Source: Candidatus Bathyarchaeota archaeon (lineage in GTDB: Archaea > Thermoproteota > Bathyarchaeia > Bathyarchaeales > Bathycorpusculaceae). Taken from it: a stretch of DNA of 35,914 nt. Below the pieces are notes generated by a model. That model was not told the DNA's origin, did not search any database, and saw only the letters and a program-made list of their open reading frames with translations. Both the position numbers and the translations under genes were made by a program. The stretch spans positions 1 through 35,914 of the forward strand of contig JAOUPS010000009.1 of assembly GCA_029879735.1 (NCBI GenBank), in the 5' to 3' direction. Shown piece after piece: positions 1 to 8,218 of the stretch (position 1 is its first letter; each line of letters begins with the position of its first letter).

Positions 1-2
1 AC

Positions 3-545
3 TTGTCTGTGGAAGATATGCACGTTCTTTCTAAAGGTAGCGTCAACGTGGCCTATGTTCCGGTGGCTAACATGAAACTCGGTTTAGGCGCAGCGAAAAT
101 AAAAGACCTAGTTGACTTGGGTGTTAACGTTGGCTTAGGAACGGACGGTCCAGCCAGCAACAACAGTCTCGACCTGTTTGAAACCATGAAGATGGCAGCT
201 TTGCTTCAAAAACTCACTTATTTAAGTCCCAAGGTTCTGCCAGTCTATGACGTTTTGAGGATGGCGACAATAAACGGGGCTAAAGCCTTGGGGCTTGAGA
301 GGGATGTGGGTTCCTTGGAGGTTGGCAAGAAAGCCGACATGATCATGGTTGACCTTTCAAAACCACATCTAAAACCTTTACACAACATTTATGCGAACAT
401 CGTTTATTCCGCGCATGGAAGTGATGTAGACACGGTTATTGTTGACGGAAAAATTGTAATGGAAAACCGGCAAGTGAAAACTTTGGATGAACAAACTGTT
501 ATGGAAAAAGCTGAAAAAACGGCTTGTAACCTGTTATCACAGTAA
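3..545 (+). CDS. MTA/SAH deaminase-type amidohydrolase, C-terminal part (5' truncated by window)
   Basis: This is the C-terminal ~180 residues of a metal-dependent amidohydrolase. The reading frame is open at the window edge, so the true start lies upstream. The stretch GTDGPASNNSLDLFETMK matches the region of the 5-methylthioadenosine/S-adenosylhomocysteine deaminase group in which the aspartate of GTDG is the last metal or catalytic ligand. It is followed by the MATINGAKALGLE helix and a VGKKADMIMVD beta-sandwich tail typical of the superfamily. By family knowledge it would deaminate MTA, SAH or 5'-deoxyadenosine in purine or methionine salvage. Substrate cannot be fixed from this fragment. 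The next gene converges from the other strand. Confidence 0.82.
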   Translation: MSVEDMHVLSKGSVNVAYVPVANMKLGLGAAKIKDLVDLGVNVGLGTDGPASNNSLDLFETMKMAALLQKLTYLSPKVLPVYDVLRMATINGAKALGLERDVGSLEVGKKADMIMVDLSKPHLKPLHNIYANIVYSAHGSDVDTVIVDGKIVMENRQVKTLDEQTVMEKAEKTACNLLSQ

Positions 546-582
546 ATCCTAATTAGTTGAACAGTAGTTGACAGGAAGTGCA

Positions 583-1365
583 CTATCTTCGTTCAATTAT
601 TTTCATGTAGGCAAACGTGGCAGTTGTGGCGAATATCACTGAGAAAACTACTAGATTTCTTACCATGTTTAAGGTAAAAGGTGGATCGCCTAGAAGGAAA
701 GACCTGATCAGGTCTGCGCCGCTGCTTAAAGGGTTAAACTCAGCCAACACGACTAGGGGCTGTGGCATTACACCCTCCCGACCAAGCGTCTGTATAAGCG
801 ACAGCGGGTAAAAGATGCTGCTACAGAAGAAGAGCACATAATAAACCAAGCCCCTTGCAGTAACGAATTTTTCGAAGCTGGTTGTGGACACTGCTGTTGC
901 TATGCTCAGACCTGAGATTCCTGTTGCTAACAGAAGGAGAGCGCCTAAAATCACGAGGAGTTGCGGAAGTGATGGAAAGCCGAGGAAGAGAAATGTTGTC
1001 AAGAGCAGTGGTGACATGTACATCATTCCTCTCAATCCGCCTGCAAACAATCTGCCCACAGCAAGTTCTAAACGTGTAATAGGGAGGCTGAGCATGTAGT
1101 GGTGAATTTGGCGACGTACTTCCATGTTTATTTCTCGACCGATCATGAAGGCAGAGGCAAACAAGCCTACCACTGTGACGCCTGGGGCGAAGAAGTTGAA
1201 GTAGCTTTTAGTTAGTTCAGCTATTTCTGGGCTCACCATCTGGTTGTATACCACTGCCATTATCAGCAGGTCTGCAAGGTTCATGCTTATGAGACCTGCC
1301 AGCCACCATTTGTAGCGGAAAAAATTTCTGAAATCATGTTCAATTATGTGCAGAATCGCTTTCAC
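583..1365 (-). CDS. ABC-2 type transporter permease
   Basis: This 260-residue polytopic membrane protein has about six hydrophobic segments, starting near residues 22-42, and an ABC-2 layout (cytoplasmic N-terminus, long hydrophobic core, short basic tail KIIERR). The GTG start follows the TAG stop of the upstream permease directly, and a GGAGG lies about 10 nt before it inside that gene. It is the last gene of a three-gene minus-strand operon with a second ABC-2 permease and an ATPase. Together they would form an exporter with two different permeases. The exported substrate is not evident. Confidence 0.85.
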   Translation of the reverse strand: MKAILHIIEHDFRNFFRYKWWLAGLISMNLADLLIMAVVYNQMVSPEIAELTKSYFNFFAPGVTVVGLFASAFMIGREINMEVRRQIHHYMLSLPITRLELAVGRLFAGGLRGMMYMSPLLLTTFLFLGFPSLPQLLVILGALLLLATGISGLSIATAVSTTSFEKFVTARGLVYYVLFFCSSIFYPLSLIQTLGREGVMPQPLVVLAEFNPLSSGADLIRSFLLGDPPFTLNMVRNLVVFSVIFATTATFAYMKIIERR

Positions 1366-2154
1366 CTATTGCCAACCTCCACCTTCAAGCCGTTTCTCGT
1401 AGATTGTGACACCAACAAACGTAAAAGTGAAGAAAAATATGACAATGCCTATTATCGCTGCTAAGGGCATGGGGTCCATGGTTAGGTACCTCTCGATGCC
1501 TGTGCCCCAACGAAACAGATCAGAAGCAAAAGTAAGCGGATTAAATTCTGAAAATGCTGCATATACTTTGCTTGCGTCTTGAACGAAAACCTGGGGATAC
1601 ATCGTTGTGCTCAGTCGAACTATTAACGCGTTTAGAACCCCCATAAAAATATCAAAGCGGTCACCCGACTTCAGCATAACCGCAATCGTAATGCTCATTC
1701 CGGAAACACCAAAAGCGAACAAGAAAAGGGCTGAAAAGGCAATTAGAAGATTAAGTGGATTTGCAAGTCCAATCACAAATAGCGCTATTGCAATTATCGG
1801 TCCTACAAGAATGAAGCTACGTATTCCACCTCCAATAGATCTTCCAAGGACGAGTTCTTTTCTGGAGACGGGAAGGCTAAGCAGATACTCGAAAACTCCA
1901 TGTTCAGCCTCTTCAAAGATGTCGTATCCGATGAAAACTGAAGCAGAGTAGAGCATCATTATCACAACCCCAGCGACGTAGAACTCAAAATAGATGTCTG
2001 CCAGTTCAGGCACAACCATGCGAGACGCGATTAAGCCAAAGAAGGCAACCTGCGCGGCGAACCATATAGCTCGCATGATTATGATGAATTTGTATTGCAA
2101 GAACATTCGCAGGTCTCTTTCAACAACCAGCAACAGCTTCTTCGTCTCTTTCAC
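1366..2154 (-). CDS. ABC-2 type transporter permease
   Basis: This 262-residue membrane protein is paralogous in layout to the permease downstream. It has an N-terminal cytoplasmic helix, about six membrane segments, and an amphipathic stretch around YDIFEEAEHGVFEYLLSLP that is typical of ABC-2 permeases. Its GTG start overlaps the TGA stop of the ATPase gene by 4 nt (GTGA), which indicates translational coupling. With the neighbouring permease it probably forms a heterodimeric channel driven by the ATPase. Confidence 0.85.
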   Translation of the reverse strand: MKETKKLLLVVERDLRMFLQYKFIIIMRAIWFAAQVAFFGLIASRMVVPELADIYFEFYVAGVVIMMLYSASVFIGYDIFEEAEHGVFEYLLSLPVSRKELVLGRSIGGGIRSFILVGPIIAIALFVIGLANPLNLLIAFSALFLFAFGVSGMSITIAVMLKSGDRFDIFMGVLNALIVRLSTTMYPQVFVQDASKVYAAFSEFNPLTFASDLFRWGTGIERYLTMDPMPLAAIIGIVIFFFTFTFVGVTIYEKRLEGGGWQ

Positions 2155-3122
2155 CTCGAGGTGATCTCTTGCTCTGCTTCCTCAATAGTTAAGCCTGTAT
2201 AATGTACAAACACGTCATCAAGCGATGGTTCGCTCATCCGAATCGACGAGATGGGAAAGCCATTTTTCAGGAACAGATTCACAATTTTGGGAACAACTTC
2301 TTCCACCTTATTCAGATGGATTCTTAGGTCATTAGGCTTCAATATGACGACGTCTACAACTTCTCGAAAGCTCTTCAGTTCTTTCATAGCGTTCCCATTC
2401 ACTTCTTTTTCAAGATGAACGTCGACGATATCCCCTCCAAGGATGCTGTCTTTCAACGTTTTAGGCGTGTCACACACTAGCATCTTGCCTTTGTGCATGA
2501 TGCCAACGCGGTCGGAAAGCAGGTCTGCCTCGAAGAGCTCGTTAGTCGCTAGGATTATGGTTGAGCCTTCGTCTCGAAGTTTTCGAATCATGTTCCAAAT
2601 CTTATGTTTGCCTACAACGTCTATTTGGGCAGTAGGTTCGTCAATGAAGGCGATTTTGGGTCTTTGAATCAAAATCTTAGCAACTTCAACACGCTTCTTC
2701 ATTCCACCAGAAAGACCATGAACCTTTTTCCGTCTGTAATCCCACATGTTTACGTCTTCCAACACCTGCTTAACTCTCCTCTTCCGTTCTTGTGTTGAAA
2801 GACCGCAGACCTTCGCATGCCAATTCAGCACATCCCAAGGTGTGCCGACCCACAGAAGCTTAGGCTCTTGAAAGCAAATGCCAATCAGCTTTCTTACATC
2901 ATTCGGGTCTTTTCTTATGTCGTATCCACCCACAATTGCCGTTCCATTGGTTGGCTTAATCACTGTTGAAAGCATGAGGACAGCTGTTGTTTTTCCCGCA
3001 CCGTTAGGACCTAACAATCCAAAGATTTCTCCATCCTCAATGCTCAAGTTTAGACGGTCAACTGCAACCAAGTTCTCGAAACGCTTTGTCAAATCAATTG
3101 TGCGAATGATAGACACTAGCAT
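2151..3122 (-). CDS. ABC transporter ATP-binding protein (ABC-2 exporter)
   Basis: This is a 323-residue ATPase when started at the ATG at 3122. The open frame extends to 3173, but the extra 17 residues precede the normal family N-terminus. It has Walker A GPNGAGKT (38-45), the Q-loop in CFQEPKLLW, signature LSGGMKKRV and Walker B IAFIDEPT. The C-terminal ~85 residues resemble the regulatory extension seen in DrrA/CcmA-type ATPases. The switch histidine position reads ATNEL instead of the usual THxM or THEL, so the H-loop His appears replaced by Asn. It is first in an operon with two ABC-2 permeases (4-nt overlap, then abutting). Confidence 0.9.
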   Translation of the reverse strand: MLVSIIRTIDLTKRFENLVAVDRLNLSIEDGEIFGLLGPNGAGKTTAVLMLSTVIKPTNGTAIVGGYDIRKDPNDVRKLIGICFQEPKLLWVGTPWDVLNWHAKVCGLSTQERKRRVKQVLEDVNMWDYRRKKVHGLSGGMKKRVEVAKILIQRPKIAFIDEPTAQIDVVGKHKIWNMIRKLRDEGSTIILATNELFEADLLSDRVGIMHKGKMLVCDTPKTLKDSILGGDIVDVHLEKEVNGNAMKELKSFREVVDVVILKPNDLRIHLNKVEEVVPKIVNLFLKNGFPISSIRMSEPSLDDVFVHYTGLTIEEAEQEITSR

Positions 3123-3180
3123 GCCTTCGTTGATTTGTAAGTTTTTTAGAACAAAGATAATGAAAGGTCTCAATAGATAA

Positions 3181-3291
3181 GCATATCGTCGTGCGCGCTT
3201 TGAACCTGTTATGCTTCTCGATTTGGCCGTTTTCGCACTATTTTTTGCTTTACTAGGTGCGTTTGCTTACATGAAAATGGTTCAAAAATAG
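3181..3291 (+). pseudogene. Remnant: C-terminal tail of an ABC-2 permease
   Basis: This stretch translates to 36 residues ending in GAFAYMKMVQK and a TAG stop. It comprises one transmembrane helix plus a basic end, and resembles the tail of the permease at 583-1365 (TATFAYMKIIERR). It has no start codon, and an in-frame TAA lies immediately upstream. It is on the strand opposite the neighbouring ABC operon. It looks like the surviving 3' end of a third ABC-2 permease gene. Confidence 0.55.
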
Positions 3292-3385
3292 GCTTCTCCA
3301 GTCTTTTTGAGGTTAAAATTTATGAATATGAACCACTTATGTTTCTATCCCTTCGGCTATACAAATTGATTCGAAGGCTAAATCT

Positions 3386-4744
3386 ATGGATGGAGTGAAG
3401 GCTATCTTTGAACCGCAAAGGGTCGTTATAATAGGTTCAAGCAAGATTCAGGAAAAAGTTGGAATGACTTCTCCACAGCTTTTCAAGAGTGTCATTTACA
3501 ACATGAGGAAAATCTTTCATGGAAAAACGTGCATCTTAGACGTGGACGGAAAAACGGGTTACAACAAGCTAAGTAAATTGCCGAAAATTCCCGAACTTGC
3601 CGTTATTATACTTCCGCCAAAGCAATCAATTGAGCAAGCGAAAAAATGCGCGAAAAAAGGTGTGAAAGCTCTTGTATTGATTACTGGCGGATACAATGAT
3701 GAACAGCGTCAGCAACTGCTCAAAATCAAAGAAAAGTATGGCATCAGAGTCTTAGGACCCAACACGATTATGGGCGTCATGAACACTGCCAACGGGTTAA
3801 ACACAACCTTTGAAAGAAACGTTATGCCCAGAAAGGGAAACATCGCCGTCACATCTCAAAGTGGCGGAGTCGGCGCATGCCTACTGGACTGGGCATGCTT
3901 TTACAACATAGGCATAAGCAAATTCACTTTCGTAGGAGACAAAATAGACGTTGATGACGTTGACTTGCTGCGATATTACGGAAACGACAGAGATACAACG
4001 GTCATATGCCTGTACATGGAAGGAATAAGAAACGGAAGAAAATTCATAGAAGAAGCAAGAAAAATAGTGAAGAAAAAACCGATCTTAGCCCTAAAAGGTG
4101 GAGTAACACAAGAATCAGCGAAAAGAGCCAGATCGCACACAGCCTCGATAGCTGGGTCAGACCAGATATTTGACGCAGCCTTCAAAAAAGCTGGAATAAT
4201 AAGGGTAGAAAACATTGAGGAGCTCATGAACGCGGCCATAGCGCTTTCTAAGCAACCTCCAATGAGCGGAGATAACGTAGCAATCGTAAGCAATGTGGGA
4301 GGACCGGCAATACTGGCTGCAGACGCTGTTGCAAGAAACAATCTGACGCTTGCATCCTTGTCTGAAGAGACAAAAAGGAAAATTGAAAGCCTGTATCCGG
4401 GTGTGGATGCAACAAACCCAATAGATATCATAGCTGATGCAAAGGCTGAACGATACTCCAAGGTGTTGCAGCTGGTTCTTGCCGACAAAAACGTGAACGG
4501 CGTCTTAATAATAAACATGCTTAAGTCTTGCTTCTTCGAACCAGAAGACGCTCGAGTAATTCCAGAAACAGCGGCAAAATACCCGGAAAAGCCTGTTGTT
4601 GACGTGCCAGCAGGCGGAGAAGATTTCGCACTCGTTTACAAAGTGTTGGGTGACACAAGTATACCTTTGTACAATTTACCTGAAAAAGCTGTAAAAGTTC
4701 TAAAAGTTTTAAGGGCATATGGCAAGATTGTCAAGAAGCATTAA
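3386..4744 (+). CDS. ADP-forming acyl-CoA synthetase, alpha subunit (CoA-binding/ligase)
   Basis: The protein has 452 residues, close to the usual length of a separate alpha subunit. An N-terminal Rossmann-like CoA-binding domain (QRVVIIGSS, 11-19) is followed by two succinyl-CoA-ligase-like domains with TSQSGG at 156-161. His251 in ARSHTASIAGSD aligns with the phosphohistidine that carries phosphate during the reaction acyl-CoA + ADP + Pi to acid + ATP + CoA. The ATP-grasp beta subunit is not fused and not in this window, so a partner encoded elsewhere is needed. This enzyme type makes ATP from acetyl- or aryl-CoA in peptide-fermenting and acetogenic archaea. A TATA-like AT-rich stretch lies near 3313-3327. 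The next gene starts 8 nt downstream. Confidence 0.9.
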   Translation: MDGVKAIFEPQRVVIIGSSKIQEKVGMTSPQLFKSVIYNMRKIFHGKTCILDVDGKTGYNKLSKLPKIPELAVIILPPKQSIEQAKKCAKKGVKALVLITGGYNDEQRQQLLKIKEKYGIRVLGPNTIMGVMNTANGLNTTFERNVMPRKGNIAVTSQSGGVGACLLDWACFYNIGISKFTFVGDKIDVDDVDLLRYYGNDRDTTVICLYMEGIRNGRKFIEEARKIVKKKPILALKGGVTQESAKRARSHTASIAGSDQIFDAAFKKAGIIRVENIEELMNAAIALSKQPPMSGDNVAIVSNVGGPAILAADAVARNNLTLASLSEETKRKIESLYPGVDATNPIDIIADAKAERYSKVLQLVLADKNVNGVLIINMLKSCFFEPEDARVIPETAAKYPEKPVVDVPAGGEDFALVYKVLGDTSIPLYNLPEKAVKVLKVLRAYGKIVKKH

Positions 4745-4752
4745 AACTATAT

Positions 4753-6504
4753 TTGGAAGACTGTAGATTCTATTGTGATCGCATTTCAGGTGAAAACTTG
4801 TCTAGACATCTAAAACATCCTGATCAGAAATTGACCGAACAAATTGTCAATTTTTGTAGACATATCGCGGGTTCATGCCAAATCGCAGGAACTTGCATAT
4901 GCAGCGATTACGTCTTAGGATTCTCTGATACAAAAACAATTTTGGAAATTTTGCTTGTAATCCGTGATTTTCAGCCTCGATTAATTAGCTACGTAAAAGT
5001 TTTGGATGCTAGAAACATTATTGTCTATGCTGTTGATGAATGGGTTTTTGAAAGGGATGTAGATAGAGGGTTTTTAGGCGAAGCCTTGGCTAGAAAAATG
5101 ATCTTTCCGTACATTTCTTTGATGAATGGGAACTACTTGAACCTTCAGGAGGTTAAGTTGAAGAAACGTCTAGTTCTTGAGCTTTTGGAAACCTTGGTTT
5201 TAGACTTTCCAGAACTCTCTTATGAATTCCACATAAAGCCAGAATATTTCATGTATGAAAGCATGCTGACCAGAGCCAGACTTTTCCCGCCAATGATCTA
5301 CGGTTTACTGAATTTCATGCGAAAGGATGTCAGAAAAGGAAATATAGAATTGGTTATGCGTGGATATTCAGAAGCATTAAAGGAATTAGAAGAAGAAAAA
5401 GCTGTTGCATTTTCAGACGGGTATATGAAAATTTCCCAAAGGTTTGCCGACGAGGCCAGAAGCAGAAAAGTTCGTTTCACAAACCTCTTTAAAACAGCCC
5501 AAAGAACCCTTTTTACTTCCTTACTGAGCATTTTTCCCACAGCTCTGAACATTCTTTCTCAGAACAGGGAAACCTTTCTTAAATTCCAAAGAAACGCCAG
5601 AGAGAACTCAAAGCTTATCAATCAACTCGAAGACCCTCACAGATTTTTGTATGTTCCCACAGCTCGCGGACTGGTCCCTCTGACCAGCAAAATGGACATT
5701 GAACCCTTCGCTAGAGAGGTGCTTTCACCAAGCGAAGATGCGGAAGTCAAGATCGAGGAGATCGGCGGCGTCTTGAACGATGTCTATCTAGTTAAGGCTG
5801 TTGCGAAGGATAAAGAAAGGAAAATTGTTGTTAAGAGGTTTAGGGACTGGTCAAGTTTCAAGTGGTTCCCCCTTACATTGTGGGCTTTGGGAACCAGAAC
5901 GTTTGCTGTTCTTGGTCGTTCAAGGCTTGAAAGGGAGTGTGCCATAAACCAGCTTCTATACTCAAAGGGTTTTGCTGTCCCCAAGATTCTACACGTAAGT
6001 CATGCTAACCGTTTAGTTTTCATGGAACACGTGGAAGGCGAAAATCTCGGTGAAGTCATAAAGAGAATTGTTAACATGAAGAACCATCAAGGGATAACCG
6101 AGGACTCAGGTGTGATAAGCAAAGTTGGACAAAAACTTGCTGATGTTCATGCCCTTGGCATAGCTTTGGGTGATACAAAGCCCGAAAATCTGATGGTTGG
6201 ACAGAATGGTGAAATCTATATGCTGGATTTCGAACAAGCATCAAGGAACGGCGACAAAGTTTGGGACATCGCTGAATTTCTGTATTATTCGGGTCATTAT
6301 GTTCCGCCATTTGCTAGAACGAGTTCCGCAGAACTCATCACAAAAACCTTTATCAAAGGCTATTTGAAGGCTGGAGGAGACGTCAAACTTGTAAAAAAAG
6401 CTGGAAATCCAAAATACACAAAAGTTTTCAGCATATTCACTCTTCCCCTCATAATTTTGGCTATTTCAAACATTTGTAGAAAAGCGGACAAACTGGAGGA
6501 GTAA
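4753..6504 (+). CDS. Nucleotidyltransferase-like region fused to Bud32/RIO-like kinase
   Basis: This is a 583-residue two-part protein starting at TTG. The N-terminal ~130 residues contain GTCICSDYVLGF and a following helix that recall a polymerase-beta-type nucleotidyltransferase core, but the assignment is tentative. A helical middle follows. The C-terminal ~255 residues are an atypical kinase: glycine-rich EEIGGVLNDVYLV (335-347), Lys361 in VVKRF, a helix-C Glu near 393-395, catalytic loop LGDTKPEN with Asp474 and Asn479, and metal-binding LDFEQ with Asp492. This short lobe resembles the Bud32/RIO/LPS-kinase group. A hydrophobic segment (LPLIILAI) lies near the C-terminus. It probably shares a transcript with the acyl-CoA synthetase subunit. 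Its target is unknown. Confidence 0.75.
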   Translation: MEDCRFYCDRISGENLSRHLKHPDQKLTEQIVNFCRHIAGSCQIAGTCICSDYVLGFSDTKTILEILLVIRDFQPRLISYVKVLDARNIIVYAVDEWVFERDVDRGFLGEALARKMIFPYISLMNGNYLNLQEVKLKKRLVLELLETLVLDFPELSYEFHIKPEYFMYESMLTRARLFPPMIYGLLNFMRKDVRKGNIELVMRGYSEALKELEEEKAVAFSDGYMKISQRFADEARSRKVRFTNLFKTAQRTLFTSLLSIFPTALNILSQNRETFLKFQRNARENSKLINQLEDPHRFLYVPTARGLVPLTSKMDIEPFAREVLSPSEDAEVKIEEIGGVLNDVYLVKAVAKDKERKIVVKRFRDWSSFKWFPLTLWALGTRTFAVLGRSRLERECAINQLLYSKGFAVPKILHVSHANRLVFMEHVEGENLGEVIKRIVNMKNHQGITEDSGVISKVGQKLADVHALGIALGDTKPENLMVGQNGEIYMLDFEQASRNGDKVWDIAEFLYYSGHYVPPFARTSSAELITKTFIKGYLKAGGDVKLVKKAGNPKYTKVFSIFTLPLIILAISNICRKADKLEE

Positions 6505-6506
6505 GT

Positions 6507-6645
6507 ATGGTTAAAAAACATTCCCAGATACATTTCCGATAAAGTTGATGAGATTGTGAAAAGGAAACGCATAACAAGTGAGGAAGCTCTGGATCAACTG
6601 GTAAAAGAAGACTCAGAAATTCTGAAAAAGACGACAAAAAAGTGA
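6507..6645 (+). pseudogene. Small helical protein gene with a frameshift at an A6 run
   Basis: A strong GGAGG (6496-6500) sits 6 nt before the ATG at 6507, but that frame stops after 11 codons. Removing one A from the run of six (6513-6518) joins the ATG to a clean 45-codon frame, MVKNIPRYISDKVDEIVKRKR..., ending at TGA 6643-6645. The product would be a short, charged, probably alpha-helical protein. The gene lies 2 nt after the kinase stop, so it belongs to the same transcript. The break may be a sequencing error, a recent mutation or slippage on the A tract. Confidence 0.5.
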
Positions 6646-6674
6646 AGAAATCACAACTAGGCGACCATTCTCTT

Positions 6675-7115
6675 TTACGCGTGCGGTACATTTTCTTTCA
6701 TCAATTCTATGAACTTTTCGAAAAGCCTTTCAAAGAAGGCTTTTTTGAGTCGGGGTCCCTTCCCGATGCCTGGACATTCATCTGTGTAAGTAAAAGCGTA
6801 TCTACTGTTTCTCAGGTTTTTGAGCTGGAAGGGATAGAATCTGCAGATTAGCGGTCTCATCTTATAGATAGAGCATGAATTATCTTTTAGAAAGACGCAT
6901 TTTCCGTCCTCAATCTTTCTAATCTGGTAAATGTAGGGGTCAAAACCTTCGATTTTCTCAGCGAAATTATCAAGACCTATCAAAGTCCTCTTTGATATAC
7001 GATCAGCCTCGGTCTTCAATAGAAGAATCGACCTAACCCTATCTTCAGTATCGCCGTAGCATAAAGCGCATCTCACGCATCTAAAACGAACATGTTTTGG
7101 ATACTCAAAGCTCAA
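6675..7115 (-). CDS. YkgJ-type cysteine-cluster protein (putative Fe/Zn binding)
   Basis: This 146-residue protein has an N-terminal CVRCALC cluster (Cys13, Cys16, Cys19). A later CSIYKMRPLICRFYPF motif gives the paired-cysteine pattern of the YkgJ/Fe-S-oxidoreductase-like (CxxCxxCC) family. By family knowledge it binds zinc or an iron-sulfur cluster. The precise function is unknown. The TTG start (7113-7115) has only a weak purine-rich leader. It runs convergently toward the small gene ending at 6645. Confidence 0.75.
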   Translation of the reverse strand: MSFEYPKHVRFRCVRCALCYGDTEDRVRSILLLKTEADRISKRTLIGLDNFAEKIEGFDPYIYQIRKIEDGKCVFLKDNSCSIYKMRPLICRFYPFQLKNLRNSRYAFTYTDECPGIGKGPRLKKAFFERLFEKFIELMKENVPHA

Positions 7116-7154
7116 GCTAATCTCGCCAGACTATCTCACAAAACATACAAAGGA

Positions 7155-7289
7155 CTATTTTTTACCTTTTCTATGCCTTGTAGGAAGCCCAATGTTCTTT
7201 TTCTGTTTCTTCTGCATCTTCTTAGCCTTTTTCAATTGCTTATGCTTTTCGCGACCTGCAGCCTTCTCTTTCTTGCTTCTCCTAGCCAT
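7155..7289 (-). CDS. Small basic lysine/arginine-rich protein (44 aa)
   Basis: The ATG at 7289 is preceded by a strong GGAGG about 9 nt upstream. The 44-residue product (MARRSKKEKAAGREKHKQ... to THRKGKK) is almost entirely Lys, Arg, Gln and Ala. Its composition suggests a nucleic-acid- or ribosome-associated peptide, but no family is recognised. It is transcribed in the same direction as the cysteine-cluster gene, 39 nt ahead of it, so the two may be cotranscribed. Confidence 0.6.
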   Translation of the reverse strand: MARRSKKEKAAGREKHKQLKKAKKMQKKQKKNIGLPTRHRKGKK

Positions 7290-7696
7290 CTTTTGACCTC
7301 CATTTCGTGGCATAACCACATGATACTTACTAAAAAATATTACTATCCTCAGATGCTGTTAACTTGTTTGTCATGACCCAGACTATCTAAAGGAAAGGTG
7401 TTTTCTAGAGGATTTTCAGGAAATTTACATATACTCAGAAGATATGAGAAGTTATTCATTACTGAACAATAATGACTTGAAGCTTTCAGAATTAGATAAA
7501 TCGTTAAGGATTTCATTCCTACACGGTATTTGGCTACTAAACAACATGCGAAGAAAAAGCACATAAAACTCATTAAACGGTTCAAAGATGGCATATTCAG
7601 AAGGAAATTCGACCAAAAAAGCCTTCGATATTGATAGCTTGCTTGGACAAATATGATACCATATATCACGAATTGGTTAACAGTATCCTCGCACGC
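7290..7696. other. Intergenic region without a supported gene
   Basis: This ~400-nt stretch is AT-rich. A 34-codon plus-strand frame from a TTG at 7530 to 7634 (basic, ...KHIKLIKRFKDGIFRRKF...) is the only coding-like stretch. It has no ribosome binding site and could be a remnant. The region ends with one copy of a repeat shared with the region downstream of dCMP deaminase. Confidence 0.4.
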
Positions 7697-7706
7697 TAAA
7701 ATATTA
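7697..7706 (+). promoter_or_regulatory. TATA-like element for dCMP deaminase
   Basis: The AT-rich element TAAAATATTA is centred about 20 nt before the ATG at 7721 and about 32 nt before the ATG at 7733. Archaeal initiation about 25 nt downstream would begin close to or after 7721. This favours 7733 as the start, with a near-leaderless mRNA. Confidence 0.4.
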
Positions 7707-7720
7707 ATAACTCCAAAGCG

Positions 7721-8218
7721 ATGTGTAGAAGCATGGAAGAGTGCAAGAGACCAAGTTGGGACAGGTATTTTCTTGATTTATGTGAAGCTGTCTCGAAAAG
7801 GGCGACATGTGATAGAGGTAGGAGCGGATGTGTAATTGTAAAAGATAAAAGGATCTTAACTACAGGATACGTTGGTTCGCCTGCAGGATTGCCCCATTGT
7901 GATGAAATTGGGCATGACATGCGTAGGGTTTTTAATGACGCTGGAAATGTTAATCAACATTGTGTACGAACATTGCACGCAGAACAAAATGCGATAATCC
8001 AAGCCGCAAAATTCGGGGTGTCTATAGACGGAGCGACACTCTATTGTAAAATGGTTCCATGCAGGTCTTGTGCAATGATGATTATCAATTCTGGCATCAA
8101 GCGTGTGGTTGCAGAAAAACATTATCACGCTGAAGCAGATACTGTGAAAATGTTCAAGGACGCAGGGATCGAATTTGTTATAATGAACGACGAAGTGGAA
8201 AAATACGACAGGCAATAA
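7721..8218 (+). CDS. Deoxycytidylate (dCMP) deaminase
   Basis: The 165-residue protein is the usual length for dCMP/ComEB-type deaminases, which convert dCMP to dUMP for thymidylate synthesis. The zinc site is visible as HAEQNAI (His86, Glu88 as proton shuttle) and PCRSC (Cys114, Cys117). TTGYVGSPAGLPHCDE is the conserved nucleotide-binding segment of the family. The alternative ATG at 7733 (MEECKRPSWD) fits homologue N-termini and the promoter position slightly better than 7721. Confidence 0.9.
   Translation: MCRSMEECKRPSWDRYFLDLCEAVSKRATCDRGRSGCVIVKDKRILTTGYVGSPAGLPHCDEIGHDMRRVFNDAGNVNQHCVRTLHAEQNAIIQAAKFGVSIDGATLYCKMVPCRSCAMMIINSGIKRVVAEKHYHAEADTVKMFKDAGIEFVIMNDEVEKYDRQ

Noticed and set aside
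6502-6645. In-frame continuation of the kinase past its TAA stop, suggesting readthrough
   Set aside because: A ribosome binding site and ATG sit exactly at the junction and explain the downstream frame better, with a one-base change in the A6 run.
7349-7669. Minus-strand 106-codon frame
   Set aside because: Low-complexity hydrophobic/aromatic composition, no ribosome site, no family likeness; treated as chance.
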